54,861 bases of DNA, taken from assembly GCA_017533825.1 (NCBI GenBank), contig JAFWIE010000141.1:1-54861 (forward strand). The letters run 5' to 3'. Below the pieces are notes generated by a model that made no database searches, was not told where the DNA came from, and worked only from the letters and a program-made list of their open reading frames with translations. The position numbers and the translations under genes are program-made. Source of the DNA: Atopobiaceae bacterium (GTDB lineage: Bacteria; Actinomycetota; Coriobacteriia; Coriobacteriales; Atopobiaceae). Shown here one piece after another: positions 23,589 through 34,100 of this stretch (position 1 is its first letter; every line of letters starts with the position of its first letter).

Positions 23589-25325
23589 CTATACGTTCTT
23601 GCGTAGTATGTACGTCACGGCGATGTATACCGTGCTCGAGGTACCTATCGTGTGCGCGGGCGTGAAGCTCACAAACCCGCCTGAAGCAATTTCCCCGAAG
23701 CCATGCTTGTTTGCGAACCCTTGGATGTCGGAAGGGACGTATTCTGACTGGATGGTGCAAACATGATAGGAGTTGTTCAGAGCCGTGCTTGTCATGTCTA
23801 TTGCGATGGTGTTAGTCGGTTTCGCCGCTATCATTATGGATATGATTCTTCCGTATATCGTGGCGGTCTGCGATGATATGGTCCACCCGTCGTAAGCGGT
23901 CGCCAAATCCGATGTCACGGTCCTGACTGTGAACTGCGGTGCTGTGATGGTGCCAGTGACCGTCAGGTTCTTGGGGTCTTGCGACGTGCCTATCGTGACG
24001 CCATCCAATGTCGTAACCGGCTTGTCGAACTGTGTCGGCCAACCGATCTCAAGCCCGCTTGACGGCGCGGCGGAGCCTATGCCGATGGCCTTGCCGCCAG
24101 CCTTGAAGTCGAGCACGAAGCTGGCCCTTGTCAATATGTCGGACTTTGACGTGGAGTAGTAGACGTTGTTGCTATTCTTCTGGTTGTCCGTAACCGTGGC
24201 CGTTATCAGGTATTGGGTATCCGTGTCACATCCCGAAATGGTTGCGGTCGCGGTTCCCGCACTGCTTGATGTCTGAGTCACATTGAACGAGAACGTCGAT
24301 GACCCATTGACGCTCGGTGATATGGTTCCCGTTATCGATCGAAGCTGTGCCGACGACACGACAGACGTGTCAATTGACCATCGTATGTCGACCTTGCACT
24401 GAGTGCCGCTGTCATCAGCCTTGTTGTTCTGCCACCTCACGCATGTCATGCTTGGAATGGTGGGTGCGGAATGGACTTTCTTCCATTCCGCATACAGTGT
24501 CGTGGCTATGTTGAAGTTATAGTTACTGCCCGCCAAGTACGCCATTCCGGTTCCGTCCTTCTTGGTATTCCACCTCAAGAACGTATATCCAGACCTCGTC
24601 GGCTTCTGGCTCTGCAATGTTAGAGTCTTGTCATACTGCTTTATTTGTGTTGGGGGTGCGCCGGTGCCGCCATTTGCGTCATATGTGATATATGCGTTCC
24701 ATATGGCATATAGCCCCAAAGCAGCATTGTTGCTGTATGTGGCACCCGGGTTATACGCAGTGCCATCGTTGAGTACGCTTGTGTTCCAACGCACGAACAC
24801 GTAGTTCTTGCGAGTCGGCTTCGATGAGCTTAGGGTTAAGGACTCTCCGTACCACTTCGTCTGCGCCGACGGAATGCCTGTGCAGCTGTCTGACCCTGCA
24901 TGCTTGTCATATGTGACTTGGTAGGACGTTTTCGCCGGTATCGATATTGTCGCGCTGCCACTACTACCTCCTGTCGTTCCACCAGAACCATAGGTCACCT
25001 TGCGTATCGTCACGACAAGCCGCTTTGACTGGGTCGAATGCGTCAGTCGCGTGCTCAGGCGCTTATTGATTCCATATTTGATAACTCCGCTACTGAAGGA
25101 CAGCTGGATTGTGGTGTCCACGAGTGTGGTACCGCCATACTGAATGGTGAATTCAACGTGGGCGTTCTCGACATATGACGGATTTGGGTCAAACCACGCA
25201 TAGACGTAGTTGACGTCCAGATGATGGTAGGTGTCAGATGTCACCGTTTCATAGTCCACCCGGAACTCGCTGATACACTCACCACGCAATCCCTTTGGCG
25301 TAGGTGCCAGCATGATAAGCGACAT
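23589..25325 (-). CDS. Tail fibre with InlB-type repeats (DUF859-like)
   Basis: 578 residues. A beta-rich N-terminal domain (about 1-130) is followed by two Listeria-Bacteroides (InlB B) repeats near 140-280: TYDKHAGSDSC...FVRWNT and TYDANGGTGAPP...FLRWNT. An Ig-like segment follows near 290-390, then LDFKAGGKAIGIGSAAPSSGLEIGWPTQFDKPV, a motif typical of siphophage minor structural proteins of the DUF859 kind. The C-terminus is a beta-rich trimer-like head (TVTGTITAPQFTV; WTISSQTATIYGRIISIMI). It lies directly after the tail endopeptidase-like gene, the usual site of receptor-binding or baseplate proteins. Confidence 0.8.
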   Translation of the reverse strand: MSLIMLAPTPKGLRGECISEFRVDYETVTSDTYHHLDVNYVYAWFDPNPSYVENAHVEFTIQYGGTTLVDTTIQLSFSSGVIKYGINKRLSTRLTHSTQSKRLVVTIRKVTYGSGGTTGGSSGSATISIPAKTSYQVTYDKHAGSDSCTGIPSAQTKWYGESLTLSSSKPTRKNYVFVRWNTSVLNDGTAYNPGATYSNNAALGLYAIWNAYITYDANGGTGAPPTQIKQYDKTLTLQSQKPTRSGYTFLRWNTKKDGTGMAYLAGSNYNFNIATTLYAEWKKVHSAPTIPSMTCVRWQNNKADDSGTQCKVDIRWSIDTSVVSSAQLRSITGTISPSVNGSSTFSFNVTQTSSSAGTATATISGCDTDTQYLITATVTDNQKNSNNVYYSTSKSDILTRASFVLDFKAGGKAIGIGSAAPSSGLEIGWPTQFDKPVTTLDGVTIGTSQDPKNLTVTGTITAPQFTVRTVTSDLATAYDGWTISSQTATIYGRIISIMIAAKPTNTIAIDMTSTALNNSYHVCTIQSEYVPSDIQGFANKHGFGEIASGGFVSFTPAHTIGTSSTVYIAVTYILRKNV

Positions 25326-25329
25326 TGTT

Positions 25330-27378
25330 CTATCCTATCCACTTGAGCGTCATGTTGCCGTTCTGCCTTGCTATCCATGCGAACTTCCCGAACTTGAGCA
25401 TGTTGAGAATCGTCGCCGTGCTCACGTACAGCTCCCATATGGACTCGTCATTGAGTCCGAAGTACGCGACGTCGGTGCCGTCCATTCGGAACGCCTGCCT
25501 GTCGTTCGTCATGACGTTCTGTATCGAGGACCCCTCGACCCCGAGCACCAGCTCGCCGTTGGCGTAGCGCAGGTATGACAATGACTCGAGTGCGGTGTCG
25601 ACGTTGTCGACCAGCTCGCCAAGGCTCTTCTCGTACTCGCCTATTGACGAGAGGGACGATATGTGAAGCACTCCCGTGTCGAGGTCCCAGTACGTGTTGC
25701 CGCTGGCGTCGGTGATTGATCCTGACGTCACCTTGACTGCGGTGATGGCGTCCGCGACTATGTGGCCGGACTCCATGACGGTGCGCCACTCCCAGTCGCC
25801 TATCCCGGAGAAGCTCGGGTCCTTGGTGTTCGCTATCCTTATCGAGCCGCCGACTATCTGCACGACGGAGTCGGCCTCCGACCCCACCAAGGGGTCTGAC
25901 ACGGACCTGTCATACACGACGATGCCGTGTCCGGGGACGATGTACGTGTAGCCGCCAGTCGCGTTTATCTCGGCGTTGAGCCTCTCTATGAGCCTGTTCA
26001 CGTATGATGACGTGCCGCCGCCCTCTATACTGTCGACCCTCTTCGTGACGCTGCCGACGTCGTTGTTGAGCACCTTGAAGTCGTCCGCGAGCGTCCTTTG
26101 GAACTGGCCTATCGTCACGGTCGTGTCGGACGGGTCGAGCTCGTTGACCTCGATGCCGACGACCCTTCCCTCGACGCGTATGCCGTCCGGCCCGAACCCG
26201 TAGTCGACGCACTGGACCTCGTCGCCCAGCGACAGTCCGCCCACGTCCATGCCAGCCTGCTGAAGCTGTATGACGCTGGCCTCGTACGTGACGTTCGGTC
26301 GCGTGTGGTCGTGAAGCTCGCCAAGCGCCTTGTAATAGAGCTCCTCGTCGTCGCCTGCGGTGTCAAGGCTGTACTTGACGACCTTGGTCGGGAAGAACCA
26401 CCTGCCGTCAGGCATCTTCACCTTGAACAGCGCGGCAGACTCGTTGTCCTGTATCCATGACACGCCATATGGGTCCGCGATGACGTCGCCCACCTGCAAC
26501 GTGCCGAATTCGGACGTCGTCGCAGGGTCGTCGGTCGTCTCTAGGACGTAGCCGTAGCCCCATAGGTCGTCTATGGTCACGAGTTCGACATGGGGGTTCG
26601 ACGGTATGCCGATTACCTTCCATCGGACGTCGCTCTTCGACCATCCGTCTATGCCGCACCTGTCAGAGTACTTCACTCCGTCGGAGTCGGTTCCCTCGTT
26701 GCCGCCACGCGGTATCACGCGGCAGTAGTATGGGCCGGGATCGGGCGTCCTGCGTATCTCCGTGAGGTCATAGGTCCAGTCGAAGCGTCTCTTGACTGAC
26801 GTGTCGCCAACGTGCGAGAGGAGTGAGACGCTGCGTGATATCACTCCCGCCTCGTCAACCTCTATCGTCGCGTCGACCTCTCCTCCCCATATCTCGACGA
26901 TGGTGCCGAGGTATGCCCAAATGCTGTCGTCGAACAGGGACGCGCCCCCCGTGGTCGTCACGTCGCACGTCCCGGCGTCCCATAGGTCCGAGTCCCTCAT
27001 CACCATGGAGAACGCCTCTTGCGCAGTGATGGGGTCGTTGGTGCCCTCCTCGGACGCGGCCCATATGATGCCTCCTGGAGTGGTCGTGAGGTCGTACTGT
27101 ACGGACCACATCGCCTTGTACGTCCCTATAGGGACGTTCCCTGCGGCGTGCTCCTCGTCCGGCTCGTCGACGACCCATTCGTGCCAATGTCCGGTGCCGT
27201 CTATCGTGAGTATTCGCATGCCGACGGCGAGTATCCTCGTCGTGGTGAGCGTCAACGTGTGCTCGCCGTTTATCTCCTCGTGTCTGACCCTGCCGAGAAT
27301 CTCCGACTCAGACAAGTCTCCGATCGGGTTGCACTGCCTGTCATACAGTATCACCCTGTTAGTGGGATACGACATCAT
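25330..27378 (-). CDS. Tail-associated protein (prophage endopeptidase tail/Tal family)
   Basis: 682 residues. The N-terminal half matches the gp27-like hub of Gram-positive siphophage minor structural proteins: VILYDRQCNPIGDLSESEILGRVRHEEINGEHTLTLTT, YKAMWSVQYDLTTTPGG, and YDLTEIRRTPDPG. The middle has the usual linker (GDEVQCVDYGFGPDGIRVEGRVVGIE) and coiled coil (VTKRVDSIEGGG). The C-terminus is beta-rich. It forms the tail tip under the distal tail protein. No clear peptidase motif is seen. The start overlaps the upstream gene's stop (ATGA-type). Confidence 0.85.
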   Translation of the reverse strand: MMSYPTNRVILYDRQCNPIGDLSESEILGRVRHEEINGEHTLTLTTTRILAVGMRILTIDGTGHWHEWVVDEPDEEHAAGNVPIGTYKAMWSVQYDLTTTPGGIIWAASEEGTNDPITAQEAFSMVMRDSDLWDAGTCDVTTTGGASLFDDSIWAYLGTIVEIWGGEVDATIEVDEAGVISRSVSLLSHVGDTSVKRRFDWTYDLTEIRRTPDPGPYYCRVIPRGGNEGTDSDGVKYSDRCGIDGWSKSDVRWKVIGIPSNPHVELVTIDDLWGYGYVLETTDDPATTSEFGTLQVGDVIADPYGVSWIQDNESAALFKVKMPDGRWFFPTKVVKYSLDTAGDDEELYYKALGELHDHTRPNVTYEASVIQLQQAGMDVGGLSLGDEVQCVDYGFGPDGIRVEGRVVGIEVNELDPSDTTVTIGQFQRTLADDFKVLNNDVGSVTKRVDSIEGGGTSSYVNRLIERLNAEINATGGYTYIVPGHGIVVYDRSVSDPLVGSEADSVVQIVGGSIRIANTKDPSFSGIGDWEWRTVMESGHIVADAITAVKVTSGSITDASGNTYWDLDTGVLHISSLSSIGEYEKSLGELVDNVDTALESLSYLRYANGELVLGVEGSSIQNVMTNDRQAFRMDGTDVAYFGLNDESIWELYVSTATILNMLKFGKFAWIARQNGNMTLKWIG

Positions 27379-28133
27379 ATGCTCCTATTGCGCCATCTCA
27401 GCGTGACGCTGCCAAAGCCAAGGTCGACCCTTGCGACGTGGCTTCCCGGCTCAAGCTCCATCCAGTTCGAGTCGAGCGTTATCATCGACGACTCGTCGTT
27501 TATCGTCACCGCCCTGTTGGCGGAGTCGATCCTCACCGTGCTCTGCGACGATGTCGGCATTACGACGTGCGTGAAGTCGCCGTCGTCGAACCTCACTCCC
27601 CATTGGTCGTTCGCCGTGCTCACTCGAGCTGACGACGATTCGATGACGACCTTCACTGGTGCCGTGCCTCCGACCGTGAACGGCGTGTTCACGTTGAGTA
27701 TTGGCGTCGACGACTCGTCGTCCGCGTAGCGATACGGGTCGGATGCCGTGAACGTGAGCGTGAACCCGCCTATGCCGGAGCCTCCGACCCTGTCGCCCTC
27801 CGAGTATCCGGAGAAGTGCGCGAGGTAGTGCTCGCCGTGTCTCGTCCTCAAATGAAGCTCTCGTTCGTCCCTTGACTTCGTGAACTCCGACATGAGGTCG
27901 TCAACCAGTGTGTCGAAGCCGCGCCAGTCTTTCTCGAACGCGCGACACTCCAACGTTATGGTCCGCTCCGATATGGTCATGGTCCTGTACAGCGAGCCGT
28001 CCCTGCCCGCAAACTCCTCGAGGTTGTCCCTGACGCCTTCTATCTCGTCATGCACGCGCTCGACGACTATGCCCATGTCATCAAGGCACACGTCGCCGAA
28101 CGACGTCTTGTCCACGAAACCCAAGTCTGGCAT
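27375..28133 (-). CDS. Distal tail protein (Dit)
   Basis: 252 residues. The first 130 residues are a classic Dit N-domain: SFGDVCLDDMGIVVERVHDE, FAGRDGSLYRTMTISERTITLECRAF, DDLMSEFTKSRDERELHLRT and YLAHFSGYSEGDR, followed by a beta-rich second domain (VGGSGIGGFTLTFTASDPYRYAD). Dit forms the hexameric ring joining the tail tube to the tail tip. Position between the tape measure and the tail-associated protein is the canonical order. Confidence 0.9.
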   Translation of the reverse strand: MPDLGFVDKTSFGDVCLDDMGIVVERVHDEIEGVRDNLEEFAGRDGSLYRTMTISERTITLECRAFEKDWRGFDTLVDDLMSEFTKSRDERELHLRTRHGEHYLAHFSGYSEGDRVGGSGIGGFTLTFTASDPYRYADDESSTPILNVNTPFTVGGTAPVKVVIESSSARVSTANDQWGVRFDDGDFTHVVMPTSSQSTVRIDSANRAVTINDESSMITLDSNWMELEPGSHVARVDLGFGSVTLRWRNRSI

Positions 28134-28136
28134 TTG

Positions 28137-31100
28137 CTACCACCTCATCGAAGCAGCCGACTGGCGACGCGTGAGCGCCGCTATCTGCTCGGCAAGCTTC
28201 CTTATGTCTGCGTCCTCGCGAATGGTGACGTCCGAGAGTGACACGTTTACGTTTACAGTCTGGTTGCTCTGCGCTCCCTGCGCTATCGACATCGTCCTTG
28301 CCGCCCTGCGTGCCTCGCCGCTGTGAATCGAGTCGATTGCCTCGTATGCGGCGTCTACGGTGAGCGTCGGGTCGAACCCGTCCTGCACTATGTCCGCCAT
28401 GCGCCTTGTCTGCCTGAGCAGGTCGCTCTCCCTCTTGCGCATGCCGTCGATGAGGTTCTGTATGAAGTCGGAGCCCCATCGGTTGTCGTCCTTGAGGGGG
28501 CCCTTCTCGGGAGTCGTGTGATGGAGGATGTCCGCTATGTCGTTCGCTATGTCCCAAGCGGTGTTGATGATGCCTTGCCTGGCGTCTTCGAGTCCTTGCC
28601 TGAAGTTGTTTCCGAAGTCCCATCCGGACGAGTTGGCCCACGAGTTCGAGCTGTCTATGCCGTCTGCGGCGTCATCTGCCACGTCCTTTGCCGCGTTGTA
28701 CGCATCGTTGCTCTTGGACCTTATCGCCCCGCTGTACTCGTCGACGACGTCGTGTCCGTATCCGCTCGTGTCGAGGTCGTCCAACGGGTTCTCGACAGCG
28801 TCGGCGATGTCACCCGCAGACCTCTTGACGTCGCCTGCGCGAGAGTCCATTCCCCTTGCGAACGTGTCGACCGCGTCGTCGCCGTATTCGGTGGCATCCA
28901 CCTCGCCGAACTTGTCCTTGACGAAGTCGGCTATGTCGGTGCTTGCGGTCTCTACCCTGCTTCTCGCACCCTCCATGCCGTTGACGAATCCCTCGACGGT
29001 GTATTCTCCACGCTGCTCCATCTCGCGCGACGGTGAGTTTATGTCGAGTCCCTCGTCAACGCCCTTCTTTGCGGCATCGCCTATCTTGGTCCTTGCCGCG
29101 TTCTTCACTATCTCGGGGTCGAGTCCGTTGGCGAATGCGTTTGTCGCGTTCTTCGCCGCGTCCTCCGAGTCACCCTTGGTCTTGTCCACCTCTGTCTTGA
29201 GCCTCTTGCGCATCTCCTTGCCGCCAGTGCCATATATGCCGGATGCGATGGCGAGCTTCTGCTGCAAGCTCATGTTCGTGGCGTCCATGGACGCGGGGAC
29301 CTCGGTCTCGAGCTTCTTGACCATGTCGAGGAACTTGTTCTTGCCCTCCTCGCCCTTCGTCCCCATGTCGTCACGAAGCATGCCAAGCTTCTCTGCGGTC
29401 TTGAGGCCCATCTCCGTGTATATGGCATCAAGGGAGCCGGGAAGGCCAAGCATTACGTTGTTGTACTGCTCCTTCGATAACGTGCCCTCGTCATACATCT
29501 TCTTCGCGATGGCCTGCAGCCCGGTATCCGTGTTGATTCCCATCTCGTCGAATATCGCCTTGATGGAGCCGGGCATGCCGTTCATCGCGTTGAGGTACTC
29601 TTGCGTCGATATCTGATGGTCTTTCCACAATCCTTGGAGTATGTCCTTCATACTCGTGCGGATGTTGGCGATGGCGTCGTTCGTCTCTTGTTCCTTGGCA
29701 ACGGCCTGGTCTGTCGCCGTGGTCATGTTGTCGAGTCCCGCCTTGAACTCGTTCAGGTCGTCCTCGTTCGCACGCTTCTTCTCGAGCAGCTTGTCCTCGT
29801 TGCCTTGCTTGATTGCGTCAAGCTCGGCCTGCTGCCAATCCTTCAACGCCTGTAGCTCGACCTGCTGGCTGTCCTTGAGTGCTTGGAGTGCGGCCTGCTG
29901 ATTGTCCTTGGTGGTCTGAAGGGCTTCCTGTTGGGAGGTCTTGAGGGCTTCGAGCTGGGTCGTCTGGTTCTCCTTTATGGCTTCCAGCTCGACCTGCTGG
30001 TTTTCCTTGTAAAGCTCTAGCTTTTCAGTTTGCTGTTCTTTTAAGGTTTCCAACTCAGCCGTGTGGTTCTCCTTCATCACGGTGAGCTTTCCGTCGTTGC
30101 TGCCCTTGAGCGCGGCGAGGTCGGCATCGAGCTTTTTCTTGTACTCATCCTCCTCTGCCGCATGCAGCGCCTTCAGTGCCTCTAGTTGTGCGTCAAGACT
30201 CTCCTTGTAGGTGGCGAGCTTGGAGTCGTTCTTTTCTTTGTACAGCTCGTTCTGGCCGTCCAGGCTCTCCTTGAGCTTCTCGTACGCCTCTTCCTGCGTG
30301 AGCTCTATGCCTTCCAGCTCGATGTCCCGCTGCTTCTCGTATGCCTCTATGACGGCATCGCGTTCTTGGTCTAGCGCGTCCTTCTTTATGTCGAGCTTGT
30401 CCTTGACGACTTCCTTCTGGTCCTCGAGCCGCTCTATCTCCGCCTCGCGCTCGGCCTCCCTCGCCTCCTGCGCAAGCTCCGCAAGGTAGTCGTTCAGGGC
30501 CTTCTCGGCCTCTTGGCGGGTCTTGCGCGTCTTGGCCTGCCTGAGCGCCTTCTCGAGCTCCGCCTTCTTCTCCTCTTGCTCCTGCTGCTTGATGGCGTCC
30601 TGCTCGGCCTTTGTCTGGCTCTTGAGCGCCTCTATCTGCTTGTCTATCGGCTTGGTGCCGTCCGTGTCCTCGAGCGTCTTCTTCCTCGCGTCGTATTCGC
30701 GCTTTATCTCTGCTATGCGCTTCGACGTGGCGTCCTTGAACGCGTCGACCTCTTTCGACTGCGACTTCTTCAGCTCCTTGAGCTGCCTGTCGTTGGCCTT
30801 CTGGTATGCCTTGTACTCCTTGTCGTAGGACTTCTTTCTCTGGTTGTATAGCGCGTCTAGCTTTTTCTTGAGCTCTGCCTGCTCCTTGGCATGGGCGTCC
30901 TTCATGGCTTGGAGCTTGTCGTCGTTCGCGTCCTTCAGGGCGTCATACTCGTCGTCGAGCTTGTCTTTGTAATTATCGTATATCTCGTCTAGCTGTTTTT
31001 GCCTAGCCTTGTATTCCTTGTCGAGCTGCTTCTGGTATTCCTTGTACTTCTTGTCATAAGCCTTTTGAGCAGCCTTGTATTCCTTGTCGAAGGCTTTTTG

Positions 31101-34100
31101 CTGAGCTTTGTATATCTCGTCTAGCTGTTTTTGTTGAGCCTTGTACTCTGCGTCATAAGCCTTCTGCTGGGCCTTGTATTCGTCGTCGAACGCCTTCTGC
31201 TGGGCCTTGTAGTCGGCGTCGTATTGCTTCTTCAGAAGGTCGTAGTCGTTGTCAAGGCTTCGCTTGAGGTTGTTGTAGTCGTCCTCTAGTTGCCGCTTGT
31301 GCTCGGTGACCATCTCGTCCGATATGGACTTGGCCGCATCCGCCGCGCTTTGCGCGTCAGACGCGAATCCCTTCACGGATATGCCGTACTTCGCAAGCGC
31401 CTCCGCGAGGGCCTCTATGGTCTTGCCGCCACGCTCGAACGCAGCCGCGACGTCGGCCATCTCGTCCTCGGAGAGCTTGGAGTACTCCTTCGTGCTGACG
31501 CCCGCCGCCTCGAGCGCGGCTTCGATGGTGTCGAACTGATGGCCCGCCTGTCCGGCCACGACCGCCGAGTTGTCAAGCGCGTTGTTGACGCTCGCGAGTT
31601 CGCTCTTGAGCTCGTTGACTCGGTTATTGGCGTCCGTCACGCGGGACGAGTACCCCTGCATCGTGTCGGTGGCCGTCATCGTCGCGGTGTTGAACGTGCC
31701 GAGCTCGGAGCTTGTCGAGCCCACGATTCCGAGATATGCGCTCGATGACTTGGTCCTCTCGCTTTGGGCGGCGTTGAGGTCGTCCTGTGCGTCCCTCAGC
31801 TCCTTCTCCGCGGCGGCAAGCTCGTCCTCGAGCTCACGCTGCCTCTCGAGGTGCGTGTTGTAGTCCTCCTGTGCCTGCTGCTGCTCCAACTGCTCCTTGT
31901 GCGCGGCTGCGACGTCACGAAGCTGGTCGGCGTTCAGGCTGAGCTTGCCGGTCTCGTCGTCGATGATGCTTATGGACGACCCGGTCACGTCGTTGAACTG
32001 TCGCACCGCGTTGCGAAGCTCTGCGAGCTGGTTCGACGTGAGCCTCGACCCTCCGGACAGCTTCTCCATCGAGCTCACGTATGAGTCAAGCTTCGCCTCG
32101 TCGACACCGATGTCGCCCCAGTCCTCCTTCATCTGCTTGACCTGCTCTGCATACGCATGGCGCGTCTCGTCTATCTTGTCCTTGAGGTCCATCATCGCCG
32201 TGCTGGTGCTGGCTATCTCGTCCCTGTAGCTCTGGTATGCGTTCCTTGAGCTTTGCATCACGGAGCCTAGCTCCTCGGTGACGATGCGCTGGTCCTCGGC
32301 CTTCTGGGCGAAGTCTGCCATTGAGCTTATCGCCGCACCGACCACGAACGTGAGCGCAGTGAGCGCGAGGGCCACCGGTCCGAGCGACGCCACGAGCGCC
32401 GTGTTTGCAGTCGCGTTCGCGGCCTTCGACGCGGTGTTGGCGTCGGTCGCGGCGGTGTTCGCCGTCGTGCTCGCCGTGTCAAGCGCCTCGGCAGCAGCCG
32501 CCTCGCCGTCGGCCACGGCGCCAGCGGCGTCCGCAGTTGCGTTCGCGGCCTTCGACGCGGTGTTCTTGTCTGTGGCTGTGGTGTTCGCCGCCATGCTCGC
32601 AGCCTCGGTGTCGAGAGCCGCCTTGCTCACGGCAGACGCCTCGGCACTCGCCTTGGCCGTGGTTATGACGTTCGCTATCTTGGAGTACAGGTCGCGGTAT
32701 CCCTTGGTGAGTGTCTGCACCACCGGAGTGACTGCACCGGCTGCTGCGACCATCGCGCCGATTGACACCACGGCGGTCTTCATCGGGCCGCTCATGGAGT
32801 CGAGCACGTTGGTGAGGCCGGACAGCACCGTGGAGAGGACCTGCATCGGCGCCACGAGTCCCTCGCCAAGGGTCGCGGAGAGGTTGTTGACGTTGTTGCT
32901 CAGCACGCCGAGCGCACCGGAGAATCCCTCCGACTTGTTCTGCGCCTCGATTGCCGCGTCGCCTGCGTCGCCCCATGCGTCGCCCACGCCGTTCCATGCG
33001 TCGTTCGACATGGTGAGCGCGTCATCGAGGTTGTCGACCGTGGTGGTGAGTCCGAGCAGCGCGGTCTCCTGCCTGACTGACGATATGCCCATGTTCTCGA
33101 GCGCGGTTATCGCGTCGGTGTTGGAGTCGCTGAGGTTCGCGAGTCCCTCGATGAACGCCTTGAGCGCGTCACTCGGGTTCGACCTCCACGCCTCGGCAAA
33201 TTCGTCGGCGCTCATGCCCGCGATGTTCGCGAACTGCGCGAGGTCCTTGCCGCCCGATGCCACTGCGGAGGATATTCCCGTGATCGTGTTCGTGATTGCG
33301 GTCGCTGCGGATTCGCTGCGTTGTCCCGTGCTGGCGATCGCCGCGCTCCATGCGAAAAGATCCGGGGTGGTCATCTGCGCGACGCTTGCGACCGACGACA
33401 TTCGCTGTGCGACGTTGATGATGCTGGACTCCTGAGCGGCCATGTTGTTGCCCAGTCGAACGACCGCGTCCGCCGCGTTCGAGAACTGCGTGTCGTCGAA
33501 GTCGCTCATGACGTTCTCGAGCTGGCCCATCTTCAGGGCGAGCTCGTCGGCGTTCATGTCGGTGGCGATGTCGAGGTTTGACACGGTCTCGCCGAACTCC
33601 TGCATCGCCGATGCGGCAAGACCCATCTGTCCGCCGAGCGACTCGATCTCGAGAATCGTGTCGGCGCTCGTGATGTGCGTCTGCGAGAACTCTATCGCCT
33701 TGTCCCTTAGCGCGTCGAACTCCTGTTCCGACGCGTTGACGGTCTTTCGCATGTCGCGGTATGCCGAGTCGATGGTGTTCGCTGACTCGACTATGCGCTG
33801 TCCCGCACGCTCAGCCGCCTGACCCATCATGTCGACCGCCTGCATGAACGCGGCGTCGTCGACCTTTATCTGGGGGTTCTTCAGTTCCTTGAACTGCCTT
33901 TCCGTGTCTGCGGCGGCGTCGCGCATCTGCTCGAACACGCGGACTATGGCCGCGTCACTCTTGTCTGCAAGCGCGGACTCAAGCGCTGCCTCGAGCTGTA
34001 TGAGCCTGTTCCTCGCCTCGGAGACGGCTGGCGTGAGGTCTCCCTCGAAGCTTCGCGACGTGTTGAGTATGTCGGTTCTCATGCCGTCGAACTCGTCCCC